Shown here: positions 1 through 11,900 of the stretch, one piece after another
Layout: each line of letters opens with the position of its first letter
Position numbering within the stretch: the stretch's first letter is position 1
Source of the DNA: Endothia cerciana
Taxonomy: Eukaryota > Ascomycota > Sordariomycetes > Diaporthales > Cryphonectriaceae
NCBI GenBank assembly: GCA_026119935.1
Contig: JALRMH010000021.1
Coordinates: forward strand, 124,001 to 188,000
Direction: 5' to 3'
DNA: 64,000 nucleotides
Notes under the pieces: generated by a model
Databases searched by the model: none
What the model saw: the letters and a program-made list of their open reading frames with translations, nothing else
Told to the model about the DNA's origin: nothing
Translations under genes and position numbers: made by a program

Positions 1-785
1 GCGTCACGGACATCTCCCTCTCCGTGCCCCCCCGCTCCCGCACGCTCCTCATCGGGGCCAACGGCGCCGGCAAGACCACCCTGCTGCGCCTGCTGGCCGG
101 CAAGCGACTCGCCCCGTCCGGCGCCATCTCCGTCTCCGGCGTGGACCCCTTCAAGGACGGCCTGGAGGGCGTCACCTACCTCGGGCTGGAGTGGGTCCTG
201 AACCCCATCGTCCGCACGGACATCGGCGTCGTCGAGCTGCTGCGGTCCGTGGGCGGCGACGCCTACCCGGAGCGGCGGGACGAGCTCGTGCACGTGCTGG
301 ACATCGACACGGCCTGGCGCATGTCCGCCGTGAGCGACGGGGAGCGCAGGCGCGTGCAGCTGGCCATGGGCCTGGTGCGCCCCTGGACCGTCCTGCTGCT
401 CGACGAGATCACCGTCGACCTGGACGTCCTGTCCCGCGCCGAGTTCCTGGCCTGGCTGAAGCGCGAGACCGAGGCGCGGGACTGCACCATCGTGTACGCC
501 ACCCACATCCTGGACAACCTCGCGGGCTGGCCGACGCACCTCGTCCACATGCACATGGGCACGGTCAGGGAGTGGGGGGAGACGGACAGGTTCCTGGCGC
601 GCCTCGAGGGGGAGGCGACGGGCAACTCGCGGCTGGGGGAGGTCGTGCTGGGGTGGCTGAGGAGCGACCTGAGGGACAGGGGCCCGCGGAGTCAGAACCG
701 GCGGGGCCCGGAGGGCAGGACGTATGGTATGGGTGGCACGCAGCTGGGCGGGTACGGGCTCGAGAGTCGGGACGACAAGAGGTGA
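1..785 (+). CDS. CAF16: CAF16-type ABC ATPase, 5' partial
   Basis: Soluble single-domain ABC ATPase of the CAF16 family, known in yeast as a CCR4-NOT-associated regulator. The reading frame is open from base 3 and the N terminus lies outside the window. A Walker A motif GANGAGKTT is at about 54-80. The family-typical variant signature VSDGERRRVQ is at about 331-360, and Walker B VLLLDEIT at about 391-414 is followed by the D-loop region. The switch histidine is in YATHILD at about 496-516. No membrane segment is present, so this is not a transporter. The last 60 or so residues are Gly/Arg-rich and look unconserved. It converges with the kelch gene on the other strand. The family call is firm; the CCR4-NOT link is by homology only. 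Confidence 0.88.
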   Translation, partial: VTDISLSVPPRSRTLLIGANGAGKTTLLRLLAGKRLAPSGAISVSGVDPFKDGLEGVTYLGLEWVLNPIVRTDIGVVELLRSVGGDAYPERRDELVHVLDIDTAWRMSAVSDGERRRVQLAMGLVRPWTVLLLDEITVDLDVLSRAEFLAWLKRETEARDCTIVYATHILDNLAGWPTHLVHMHMGTVREWGETDRFLARLEGEATGNSRLGEVVLGWLRSDLRDRGPRSQNRRGPEGRTYGMGGTQLGGYGLESRDDKR

Positions 786-1369
786 GGGCCAGCGGCCCTC
801 CCGACGGTTCGGTGGTGTGATTGGCTACAACGGGTGACGACGAATTTTTCAACATGCATTGGCTCGGAGTTCACGAGAGGGTCTGGCTGTCTGGGCCACA
901 TTCTGGCATGAGGTTGCATGGTCATCGATATACAGCGCATTTAACATGGCGTTGGGCAGACGTACGTCTTTTCAACAGACTGGGTCAAGGTGCATGGGAG
1001 GGCTTCAACAATATCGGTTCGCGTCTGCAAGGGAGACGCCATTTGGAAAGACTTTATTCTTCTCAAAAGTTCTGTACGGCCAGGAGGAAAGCCTAGACAG
1101 TGAGAGAGAGGCGTTTTTTTTTTTGTTTTTTTTTGTTTTACCTTCTACCATATGTACAAGTCGACGGTGGTGGACTGGGCAGGATATTCAACAGGCCGTA
1201 TGCGTAGCCCCATCTCAACATATGCTATGGGCTGCTCGGATGGTGGTTGAGGGGCGGGGCACCGCCTCTGAACATTTGAGACATTATTCTATAACGGATT
1301 CCAAGGGTATCTATCGCTACACAATTCGCCCGCATCGCCTAGGCCCAGTGGCTTGACGCCAGACCTTGG
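786..1369. other. intergenic, convergent 3' ends
   Basis: Spacer between the 3' ends of CAF16 and the kelch gene. A T-rich stretch at about 1113-1140 could serve 3'-end formation. No coding signal was seen. Confidence 0.6.
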
Positions 1370-3262
1370 TCAAGGCAGCTCCGCCCTGTGTGACTCCGAG
1401 TCCGCCTCCGCAGCAAGCCCATTGCCCGGCATCTCCCCTCTGTAGTATGCTGGCGTCGCATGCTGGTCCATTAATTCTGACTGCGACCCAGTAGGCGGCA
1501 TCTTGTGGTCCGGCATCTCTGACCTCCGGTACTCCATACCGTGGCCCACCATCTCGTAATACGGCGCCTTGTGCGCCTGGCTGGCATAGGCGCCCCCCTC
1601 GACACTGGACGGCGGGACCGACTTGTCCAGGTCGCCCCTCTTCCTGCCGCCGCCGCTCCTCCCCCCCCTCCTGCGGAAGAAGTAAAACACGGTCGCAGCG
1701 ACGATCGCCGCAGCAGCGATGCCGCCGACAACTCCGCCGGCGATGGCACCGGCCGAGGACGACGAGCCACCCCCCGCGGAGCCGCCCCCGCCCCCGCCCG
1801 CGGCGACGGGCGACGCCGGCGACGCCGTCGCCCCGCTGCTGTCCCCGTCGGACGTCGCCGTCGCGGCCGCGGTGAAGTTCTGCACGCTGAACACCTGCTT
1901 GAGCGCGGCGCTCGTGAAGTCCGCCGTGCGGCTGTTCCCGGCGTAGTAGGCCTTCACCGTGCCGGACTGGTCGTACACCGTCCTGTTGCTCTGGAACGAG
2001 TTCGTCCAGCTCATGCTGTTCAGGTCGAACACCGCGAGGCCCTGCGGGTGCGTGTCCACCGTCCGGTAGGGGCCCAGGTAGTAGTTGTCGCTGTACAGCT
2101 GCGTGGTGTCCACCCCGCCGATGGCCAGGACCTGGCCGCCGCCGACGTGCTCGCACGTCAGGCCGTGGCGCGGGTGGAGGGCGTCGTAGGAGGCCTGGAA
2201 CCAGTGGAACGACGGCAGCGACAGGACGTACAGGTCGTCCCAGGGGATGGCGTCGTCCCCCAAGGTGCCATCCCAGCCCGCGTAGACGACGATCTCGTAG
2301 GTGTCGTTGGAGCTGGCGGCGCCGGTCATGCAGTACTCCTTGCGCGTCTGCGGCACACCGCCCGTCGTGGCCTGCTCGTACCAGGTGCCGGTCGCGGGGT
2401 CGAGGATCTGGACCGTCGACATGCTCTCCATGTACTTGTCGGCCGGGTCGTCCCGATATCCGCCCACGGAGATGACCACGCCCGCGGGCCCAAAGTTCGG
2501 CACGTAGTGCATCTGCGCGTAGCTCGCCCAGCCGTCCATCGAGATCCCCGTCACGCTCGTGTTGGTGACGGTGTTGGTGCCGAAGTCGTAGCTCACCAGC
2601 CCGCTGGTGGGGACGTACGTCTCGTTCTCGTTCACGCCGTAGTCCATGTTGCCGCCCAGGAAGAACCCCGTGCCGTTGCCGCTTGTGACGGAGCCCAGGT
2701 ACGGCCGCGACTGCGAGGTGAAGTATGGCGCCGCGGTGCTGTTCAGGTTCGTCCATGTGCCGGTCGTCCCGTCGCCGCTGGGCTCGAACGACCAGAGCCC
2801 CGAGTCCTGCCAGGCCTCGTCGCCGACCGGGGGATACCGACCCGCGAAGCCGGTGTACATGACCCCGTCGTTGACCCAAACTCCGCCGTAGACGAGGTTC
2901 GGCGCGCCCGACGGCTTTTCTATGGACAAGATATTGGCCGAGTCCGGGGTGAAGTCGTCACTTAGGTCGATGTACAGCAGCGTGTCCGAGTACTGGTACT
3001 GCACGCCGTCGCTGCTGGAGTATGAGAATGTACCGCCGTCCATGTAAACCTTGCTGCCCAGCACGACGGCTGTGTAGATGGGTCAGCGAGGAGGCTTTCC
3101 CCATTGGGAAATCGGATGGTTGGACTTACATGAGTGGTACCCTCGTCTCAGGAAATATGTGCTCGATACGGCGCCATCGGCCTGTCGAGCGCTCAGAGGG
3201 GATGACACCCCTCCTGCGGGAGCTGCACTCAAGCAGGCACATAGCACGAGAAACCGCTCCAT
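1370..3262 (-). CDS. secreted kelch-repeat protein with one C-terminal membrane segment
   Basis: Exons on the minus strand are 3262-3130 and 3069-1370; the single intron is 60 nt with a GTAAGT donor, giving 610 residues. Exon 1 adds a signal peptide (starting MERFLVLCACLSAAP) that the long downstream frame lacks. The ectodomain (about 30-440) contains kelch/galactose-oxidase-like blades (for example VVISVGGYRDD, YEIVVYAGWDG, QVLAIGGVD) and several N-glycosylation sequons. A Gly/Ser-rich linker precedes a single hydrophobic helix at about 483-506. An RRRGGR stop-transfer stretch follows, then a cytoplasmic tail of about 95 residues. The predicted topology is type I at the plasma membrane or cell wall. 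Such architecture is common in filamentous ascomycetes, with role mostly unknown. A copper-radical oxidase is unlikely because only the kelch domain is seen. Confidence 0.85.
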
Positions 3263-4366
3263 GTCGCAGGCCCCGCCTTCCAGCGATGATAGCGATCACG
3301 ACAGATGTGAGATGGGTTAAATGAGGCCAGATAGGTATTCAAAATGGGACGCGAAGGGGGAAAAACGCAGAGGAAAACACATCCTCCAGGTCACGTCGAC
3401 GAGACCCATCCATCCTGTGCGGCTCCACGAGGCGCCCTCAGCCCGCGAACGTTTCAACCCATGTCCGACGTCCTTTCAGCTGCAAAAGCCCCTGCAGGTA
3501 GACTTTGATTAAAATACGGGTGATCTGCTCGCCATACATAGTAGATTTGTCAGTTTAGCATGCGGAGGATCTGGATCCCTGCTCAGATGATGTTATAGGT
3601 AGTATCAGCCTCCTATTGGGGTATAAGTCTACCCCCCCCCCCCCCAAGCGCTAGGCCGATCCTCTTGTGAGATCATGCGACGCCAGCAAACGGGCTCGAG
3701 GCTGAGCCGGACACCCCCGGTGTTGAGGCTCAGCAGGTGAGAAGCAAGTTTCGCGTACTAGAAGATCGAGTCTCATCGTATGCTGGAAGACGTACTGCCG
3801 CCGCGGTGCTTCATAGTCGGCCATCGTGAATGCTCTCGAGCAGCTTCGCTGGTATCGTGGGACTTTCCCGAAATGTGTGGGCTGGGGGGCCCACCCGGCT
3901 AAAGCCCGTATCTTGTACAGAGTAGCACTACTAGTACGATGTCTCCAGCTCCTTCGTAGCCCTGCAAGATCCGTCCATTAGGGATGTGGGTACGGCATCA
4001 TTTTCGCGCGAGAGCCTGGCTGAAGCCGATGAATGGAAAGAGGCGCGAGGACTGAACGTGTAGCGGGATCACTACTCAGGACATGAACGAATTCATCTGC
4101 TCTGAAATTCACCTGAAATACCGGGGGTATGCTGTTCTATCTGTAGCCCATGACAAGAATCAACCGACGCATAGTTAAATGTGCTAACCAAGGAGAATCC
4201 ACCTACTATATTCGGTGCGTCCTCCTCCCATTGCCTCGCTACCATCAGTCAATTTTATCCATTCAACGCCATCCTACCACGACGTAGACCGTCGACCTCT
4301 CGCATCAATGTTTCCTCTGCCGTCTTGAGGTGTCGAAGATTCATGAATCATTTCCGCCGAGTATCT
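3263..4366. other. intergenic: kelch promoter and CSE1 3' region
   Basis: About 1.1 kb holding the upstream region of the kelch gene and the downstream region of CSE1, both on the minus strand. It contains a C14 homopolymer at 3632-3645. No convincing open frame or RNA gene was seen. Confidence 0.55.
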
Positions 4367-7300
4367 CTACTGCAGATAAGGAGCCAACGCCTGCTGGCCC
4401 TCGGGCGACAGCCGCTGCTGGACAAACTGCAGAAGCATGCCGTTGGCCTGCGCGTTGGTCTTCTTCATGTACTCGCTGACCCAAACCTGAACGTCGGTGA
4501 TTTCAGGGAAGTCATCACGCGGTCCGCGCTTGCACGTATTCAGGGGCGTGTAGCCCAGACCGAATCCGATGTCGTCCACGTCTGCCTCAGTGATGATCTC
4601 GTCGCCGAATCCGGCGGCCACCTTGGGTGGGTTCTTCAGGAGGTCCAACAGGGCGTTGGCTGTCCAGCCCCAGCCCTTGTTGCCGTATGTTATCGCAAAT
4701 TCCTGGGAGTCGCAAAGCGTCTTCGCGTATGATATCACGCCAATTTTCCTGTCAACGGGTCGGGCTAATGAGCCGGTCGTCTTCAGGATGATGCTCTGGT
4801 AGATCGCGGGGAAGATCTTGGCTTGCAGGCCCTCAGCATGCTTGATGAAAAAGTCAGCGCCCAATCCGTGCTCCACCCGGGCCGAAACCAGGTGATAGAA
4901 GCGGACAAATCGCTGCTTGTACGAGTCCGAGGGCTGAGCCTGCAGCTTGGCAAGTGTGAGCTGCAAAAGAGTAGGAAAATATGTGTCCAATGTCGTCCTG
5001 GCAGCGTATATTAGCGGGAGGCAGAAGCAAGACTGCTTTCGAGGGAGGAACACTCACCCATCAAATGCTGCTACGACTGACTCGAGAATGTCAAAGGCGT
5101 TCTGCTCGGTCTTCTTCAGATTCAGCAGGACCTGGAACACTCCCAGAACCTGCTCCAGCTGCCTGTTCTCCAGGATCGCCCGCTTGGCCTTAGGCACCAT
5201 GGCCGCCAAGAATCTGGCGCACCCGGGCACGTTGCCCCTCGTCTCCCATACGGCAGGTGCAAGGATATGAGGAAGTAGTGTGCTGAAGTTGGCAGGCAAG
5301 TCATTGGATGGAGTGGCCTCGAGTAGAGCGGCGAAGATCTGGAAGACGTAGGGGACAAATTCTACTGCGGTCAGCTAGATTCTCACAACGATTGCCTGCA
5401 ATGGTTCTTACCTGAGATGTCCTGATTGAGGATGTACGAAAATGGCTCCCACAGACGCTCTTGCAGCATGGCTTCTTGTGACGCGCTGGAGAACCTGACC
5501 AAAGCTCCCATGGCCTCAAACAGGTAGTAGTAGAATCGAGGATTGCTGGGGTTGGCCTTGATGACACCGACAATGCCGATTAGGTGATTCAAAACACCGT
5601 CGAGAATTGGTTGGACCCCTTGATTGATCACGATCAGGACCCGCATGATGCAGCGCATCAAGAACTCGTTCTCTTGCATTTTCGCTGGGGCCTTGTCCTT
5701 CTCAACGAGGTTGAACAGATGGTCGAGGAGGTCCTTGGCGAGTGGCTCGATATCCAGCCTCGAAAACATGTGCTCGCCCTGGTCGTTCGTCAAGAACAGG
5801 ACTCGTTCCACTGCGATGGCAGCATATGTATATACGACATAATTGTCGGAGGCCATGTTCTTGATGAGGGGCTGGAATGCAGCTTGCCATTGCTCCCTGG
5901 TCAATTGACTGCGGAAGTTGTGTAGGTATTTGATGGCGTCGACTTTAGATATCGGCTCAACCCCGGCATCGTTCACAAGATCGGCGGCGATGTGGTTCTG
6001 AAAGAACTCGACGACGTTGACGTGAGGGTTGACAGTCTTGACACCCTGCGCCGCGGTCACAGCACCCTTGGCAGCGATGGCCAGGTACAGGTACACGGCC
6101 GTGTCCTTGGCCTTCCAGTCCTTCTGGCCCTGGGTCAAGTAGTGGTCGATGTACTTGAACACAACATTCGTGACGAGGACTTCGAATCTCTCGAGCAACT
6201 TCCGCAGGAAATCGGTAGCGGCGCGTCTCCTAGAGTCCGTATCCGATCCCTCGAGGTCCCTGCGGATGAACTCGATCGGCTCATCTTCGAACATCTCAAT
6301 GTCTGATTCGCGGAGGGTGACGTTTGGCAGAATCACCTTCTCCACAATCTGCCCCAGGATGTTCTCGTCGTTGAAGGCCGCCGCGTGCTTGGATCCGGCG
6401 ACCGCGGTCAGGAACTGCAAGGCCTTGCTCACCAGGAGGTCATACTTCTTCTCGGGTCCGATGGTCGACAGTAGATTCCATACGGACGTTATGAATCGCT
6501 CGCAGTATGGGGTGAAGTCTTCGTCGTACTTTGTCGAGAAAAGCGTCAGAGCCTCGCATATGTCTGCCTTGACGTTCTCCAATGCTGTGGCCTCGTCCTC
6601 ATCGCCGTGGAATATGGGGTTCGTGTAGGACAAGTACTTGTCGAGGAGGCCGAAGATGTATGGCAGGTTGCCTTCGATCGTAGGGGGCAGGTCGTGGCAC
6701 GTGAGGTCGTAGAGTATCCTGACCATCAAGCTCATGGTCTCGAACCAGCCCTGCAACGGGGCGGCGTTGTCCTTATTCGCGTCTATCTGGTGATCTGTGA
6801 TACGAAGCAATTCACCGTAGGCCGGGCCAAAGTGCTGCACAACATGGTTGACTTCTGCGTACAGCTCGTTGGACTGGAAGAGCGGTCGCCAGCGCACGAA
6901 GATGGAGTGTGCGACCTCCAGGACTCCATTGTTGACCTTGTAATCGGTCGGGGAGATGCGGCTAACGAGGTCCTGTACGGTGCGTTGTTTAGCTGGTAGA
7001 CTATCCGAGCCGGGGCAGGCATCGCACGCACCTGTATCAAGGTGTCCCATCGCGTCCAGAAGTCCGAGTCTGCTATGACACTGATGGCCTCGCCGAGCTG
7101 ACTCTGAATGTTGGATGGTGACATGATCATCAGGCCCACGAGCTCCTGCTTGATCGTTGCGACCTCTCCCGCAGGCAGTTTGTGCTGTCCATCTTCGTTC
7201 TGCGAGTTTGCCCGTCAGGAATGGTCTGCCACCCGCACGGCCGACTGCCCGAGCTCATACATACCACATAGTTAAGGCGAACGAAGTTCTTGAAGGCAAG

Positions 7301-7565
7301 CGCCGCGGCGAGACGGGTCTTGACGGGAAGACCCTGCTCGGCGACGATCTTGAGGAGCTGGAGGGAGTACTGAGGCTTCTTCTCTTCCTGCTTGAGGAGG
7401 TTCTCGGCTATTGCAGAGGAGGACTGTCAGCCACCCTGGGTCGCGACGCAGGGCAGGGGAGATGGAGGCCACGAGACTGGGAGGGAGCTACATACCTTTG
7501 CGGTGCTGCTGGGGATCCAGGGTTGCATCCAGCAACTGGGCGATGTTCTGGATATCTGCCGCCAT
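4367..7565 (-). CDS. CSE1: exportin CSE1 (importin-alpha re-exporter)
   Basis: Karyopherin that returns importin-alpha to the cytoplasm with RanGTP. Six exons on the minus strand: 7565-7496, 7407-7265, 7199-7032, 6972-5412, 5364-5058 and 4997-4367. They give 959 residues, essentially the family length. The N terminus MAADIQNIAQLLDATLDP opens the importin-beta N-terminal HEAT region (about 1-100). The central CSE1 domain includes FIRRDLEGSDTDSRRRAA, the conserved acidic HEAT-8 insertion region. The C-terminal HEAT array ends at LAPYLQ. All five introns are 47-88 nt with GT-AG ends, and the phases close. It is transcribed divergently from TSC2 across a 1.4-kb spacer. Confidence 0.95.
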
Positions 7566-8984
7566 GTTGGAGGGCGTCTATCAAGGTCAACAATCCAGAT
7601 GGCAGCTGCGGTTGTTGGGATGGAACACGACGCGGTTGTGCAGGTTGGAGGCTGATGGGAGGCAGCTCTTTGTGAAATTTCCAGGCCCGAGTCTGGAAAG
7701 TAAACGAACGTCGATGGAGCTCGCAGCAGCTGTTGCTGCTTGGTTGCTAGGGTGCTAGTTACCTGCCTGCCTGCCTGCCTGCCTGGTACCGAATGTGGGG
7801 GACGAGGGGCTCAAGGAGGCGACCCCTGCCGGCCGGGAAGCGTTGGTGCTGCTATTACTGTTACCATGGTATGCTATGTAATAGTAGTAGTACCCAGCAC
7901 TGCAGTATGGTGTATCGCGGTATCAGCCAGGCCCCTGCCGCCTGGAACCCTGAACCCTGAGGCCCTGGAGGGAGAGGACAAGGCCTCACCTACATGGTAC
8001 CTCGCTTGTGCCTCCCCCAAATTAAGTGTTCGCCATGTCCCCCTACCGCAAGGCATTCTCAGACCCAGACCAAAGGCGTGTGATTTGTACAGTATCACAT
8101 CTGAGACAGTGTCGTTCCTTTGTCTTCACCATACGGCGAGTCATCCTCTCACTGACACCGGGCGCGGAAGGGGGCTAAACTCGGTACGGAGCAGATAAGC
8201 GGGCGGGTAGTGTCGGTTACGGGCAAGGGTGGGCCTGGCAGGCTGGGTCTGGTGATGCGTCTACATACTATGGTGCAACAATCTACACTACTGAACTACA
8301 ACGATACTGCCATGTACCGTCTTCGTACCTCCAGCACCCTCGTCCTCCCCTGCCGGCACCACAGCAGACCTTTTCCGTGCCGGTCAACCTCATTGTGCGT
8401 TCCTCCATCCAGGTCCAGACGTTTGCTGTCGTCTCCCGCAGATCTGAGGGATTCCTCTCCACTCTCCTCCTGCAGACACCTGCCCTGGCACATGTGAACA
8501 GACCCGGTCGAGGTTGGATTCACAAGGGTGTGCAGATCAGTGGACACGGACACGGGAAGTGGAAAAGAAACTTGGGGTGATGGCTGCAGTCATTTGATAT
8601 CTATCACGGCATCACCTTTCCTTTACTTGACAAGGCAGACCTGCTCACCCGCGTCTCTATCTCGTTATCTTCCTGCTCGTGGTCGCAATTTCCACGTCCA
8701 ACTAATGCCCGAGTCAGGCTTCCTGGATATCTATACACCTTGATGGCGGCCTTGGCGACCTCGACAACCTCGGCTTCATAGCCCTTCCGTCTCGTGGTGA
8801 TAGATGCGGGTGTGCAGGGAGGTGGCTGTCAGAGTTTGTAAGTGGCCTTGTCTGCCGTTAGTTGTCCTGCTGTCCTTGTGCACTCTGGTTGCTAGACAAG
8901 AGGGCGCCTCTGACCTTGAAGACCATGTAGCCTGGTTCCGCGATCCTCCCACCACCGGTCGATGTCCCATGGGCCCCAGCTGAT
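7566..8984. promoter_or_regulatory. divergent CSE1/TSC2 intergenic region
   Basis: 1.4-kb spacer between two divergent start codons, so it should hold both promoters. A perfect (CCTG)6 microsatellite is at 7762-7785. Short upstream reading frames occur just before the TSC2 start, for example an ATG at about 8951 whose frame ends at about 8999. No additional gene is supported. Confidence 0.5.
7762..7785. repeat. (CCTG)6 microsatellite
   Basis: Six perfect tandem copies of the tetranucleotide, about 200 bp upstream of the CSE1 start. Confidence 0.9.
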
Positions 8985-11900
8985 ATGCTGCGTCGCATAG
9001 CATCATTGGGCTTCGACGCCCCTGATGGTCAACCTGGAGACCGAGATCCCATGCCTCCCATCCCAGGGGATGCGTCCCCGTCTTCCGAGTTGAGAAGCGC
9101 TGGAGGCCTGGCCAGCGTCTTCAAGGGTCTGACAGGAGGATCAAAGATATCGAAGGCTCCGCCCGTGCCCTCCTCGTCCAATACCCCCGCGTCGGCACAG
9201 CTGTCCTCCGAACGGGTCGACACCGCGTCGCTGGCTGCCACAGGCGTCACTCCTCACTACAACGAATGGCTCGAGAAGCTGAAGGCCGGATCGCTCAGCG
9301 AACGGATCGCTGCTGCCGAATCTCTCCGCTTGACCCTGGCCGACTATCCGCTCTCGCCCGTTCTACAGATATGGGATGCTGCAAAAGACCTGGTGGAAGG
9401 CTCGAGGCCCAGCGCTGTGAGGGCGGCCGGCTGGGAGCTGATGGCAGAATGTGTCAAGAACCCCTCGATAACGGAGCTGGAGCGCAAGGAATACTTCCAG
9501 ACTCTCTCTGGCCCCGCAAACCCGGACGATTTCTACCTGCGCCTGGCTGCCCTGGTTGACTTGACCAACCACGGCCGCAACATTTCTGGTTTCGACTACG
9601 ACGTCATCCCACTCCTGACGACCTGGCTTGCGGATGCATACAATGCTGCGAAACAGAGGCGGAGACAGGCGCTGCGCGAGAAGAAGACCTCGAAAGGGAA
9701 GACTGTTGCGCCGTCCGTCGCGTCCACGGCCGAGGACAAACTTCTCTCCCTGCTGGTTGCCTACATCATTGAGGTCCTCAAGTGCAACTTCAGGGTCGCC
9801 GATGACGATGTCATCGGACGGCTGATCGACACCCTATTGGATATCTGCATGAAGACGACAGCCGAGGATGACTTGATATCTTGTATCGAAGTGATCGATG
9901 CCGTCATCACGTATGGATCTGTCCCTAAGCGGACCCTCGGCCGTTGTGTTGAGATCCTCAGCTCAATATACTGCCTCGTGGTCAGTCTTCAGAAGACATC
10001 CTGGCATACGTTGTCGAATCTGCTCAAATCACACAACGGTCAGGCTACTGTCCGGATCTTGCTGAGCCTCCTGAGAGACTATCCCCGTAATGGTCAGGAT
10101 CCAACTGAAGCATCTAGGGCCGTCAGAGGCGCCCTGAGCGTCTTGCGGAAATTGATATGGAAGTCAACCGAGAAGGGATATCCGACGGTGCCGTTGGCTT
10201 TGCTCATAGATGGCTGCAGTAATGTCGTCGACAAGTCACACTCTAGGCGGATAGCAGGATCAACCTTGAGGCTGATCAACACCTTGTTCGACGACGGTGC
10301 ACAGAACCTCAATCCGCTCCTTGAGGATGAAGACTGGACTGTCGTTCTGGAGGTGGCTGAGAAGTGTGTGGGTCGGCTATCATCTGACGACAAGCCCTCC
10401 CGGCCCAGACCGAATCTCTCCAGGGACGAAGTAAAGAAGGGCGATACCATTTTGGATGAGCTCGACATCTTTCTTCGAAGATTGGAGGTTCTTTTCCGAA
10501 AGGGTGGCTCCGAATTCATCCAGAAGCAAGAGTGCATTGCATTCCTGACCAGGATCCCTCATGTCCTCCTTGACTCGACGGCGGCTTTTGTTCTGGACCA
10601 CTTCAAGGAATTCCGGTGCTGTTATCCCTCGGATCTGGACTGGGAAGCAAATCTCTCCCTGGTATTGAATTCCTTCTACCTCGACTGCAACCGCTCAACG
10701 GCCGTTCGTATACAGGCACTTCAAGGCGTTACTGAGGTCTACGACATGCTGGAGCTGGTGGAAGACGAATTAGAAGAAGAGTGCGTTCCGAACATCGTGA
10801 AACAGATCCTGTCAGGCATCTCTGATGAAACGGACACCCTCGTTCTCCAGGAGACGGTCTCCTTCATGATCTCGGTCGCCATGTCTGCCGATTTAGCGCT
10901 CTTCGAACACATCATCGACACTCTCAACAGCGTCATAGCCAGCGAGCGCCAACAGCTGTCGATGGCGTCTCCACCAGAGATGCCAGGCAGTACCGATGAG
11001 TCCGCTGGTTCCCAGAGCCCAGCTGATGTCGTGACAAGAGGTTTTGTGCAGCTTTTCATGAAGATTATGAATATCGATGGTCGCAAAGCAAGCGTGGCAT
11101 TCAACCTCCTCGTCGATATCGCCAGATTTAGTCGATCGACTGATGCCCGCCTGACCGCCATGAAGATGTTGTTCCGGCTGAGAGCCGACTGGGCGAACCG
11201 CGTCTACCTCATATCATTCACCGAATCCGAGGGACTAGCTGGCGTTCTGCACAGGACAGAGGCTTCCTTGGCTAGGAAAATCGCCGAAGACGCAGCGGCC
11301 CCTCATAGATCCAAGAGCGATCATGCAGGGGCCTCACGATCGGTCAGGGGGGTCTCATTTGGCTCAACAGCACAAGATCGGATGGTCCCGAGTCGCACAG
11401 CTAGCAGCACGAAACACGGCGCTCCGAGATATCACCAGCTTTGGTCCCTGCCAGACGCCGATGCACTCCCAGAGACCCCATCCTCGAGCGCCAGTCCGGT
11501 ACTATACTCTCACATGGATATGGAGGAGGAGGAGGAGCAGAAAGCCGAACTCGAGGAGGACGGCGCAGACGATGCAGAAGCCGAAGAAAAAGTTGACGAT
11601 AGCACGCCACCGTTTGGAAATCTTCGTATCACGTCATGGCTTGAGGCGATCCTCCAGAACTTGACCTCAGGTAGTGACTGGGAAGTGTACAGCTTCTGCC
11701 TTGTCCACCTGCCGTCACAGCTGAGCAATCACGCGCTGTTTAGGGACGCTATACCTCAGATACGGGAAGCTCGTCGGATCATGTGTGAGCAGAGCAAGCA
11801 CAACCTCTTCCAGGATCCACCACCAGCCACTGGCCTGCGTCGACCCGAGGTCAACATCTGCATCTTTCAGACGCTGACAACAATCATGAGCTATCATCAA

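Noticed and set aside
1541..2965. 474-codon open frame antisense to the kelch gene
   Set aside because: Arg/Val-rich shadow frame without motifs; the kelch protein with signal peptide and membrane segment explains the locus.
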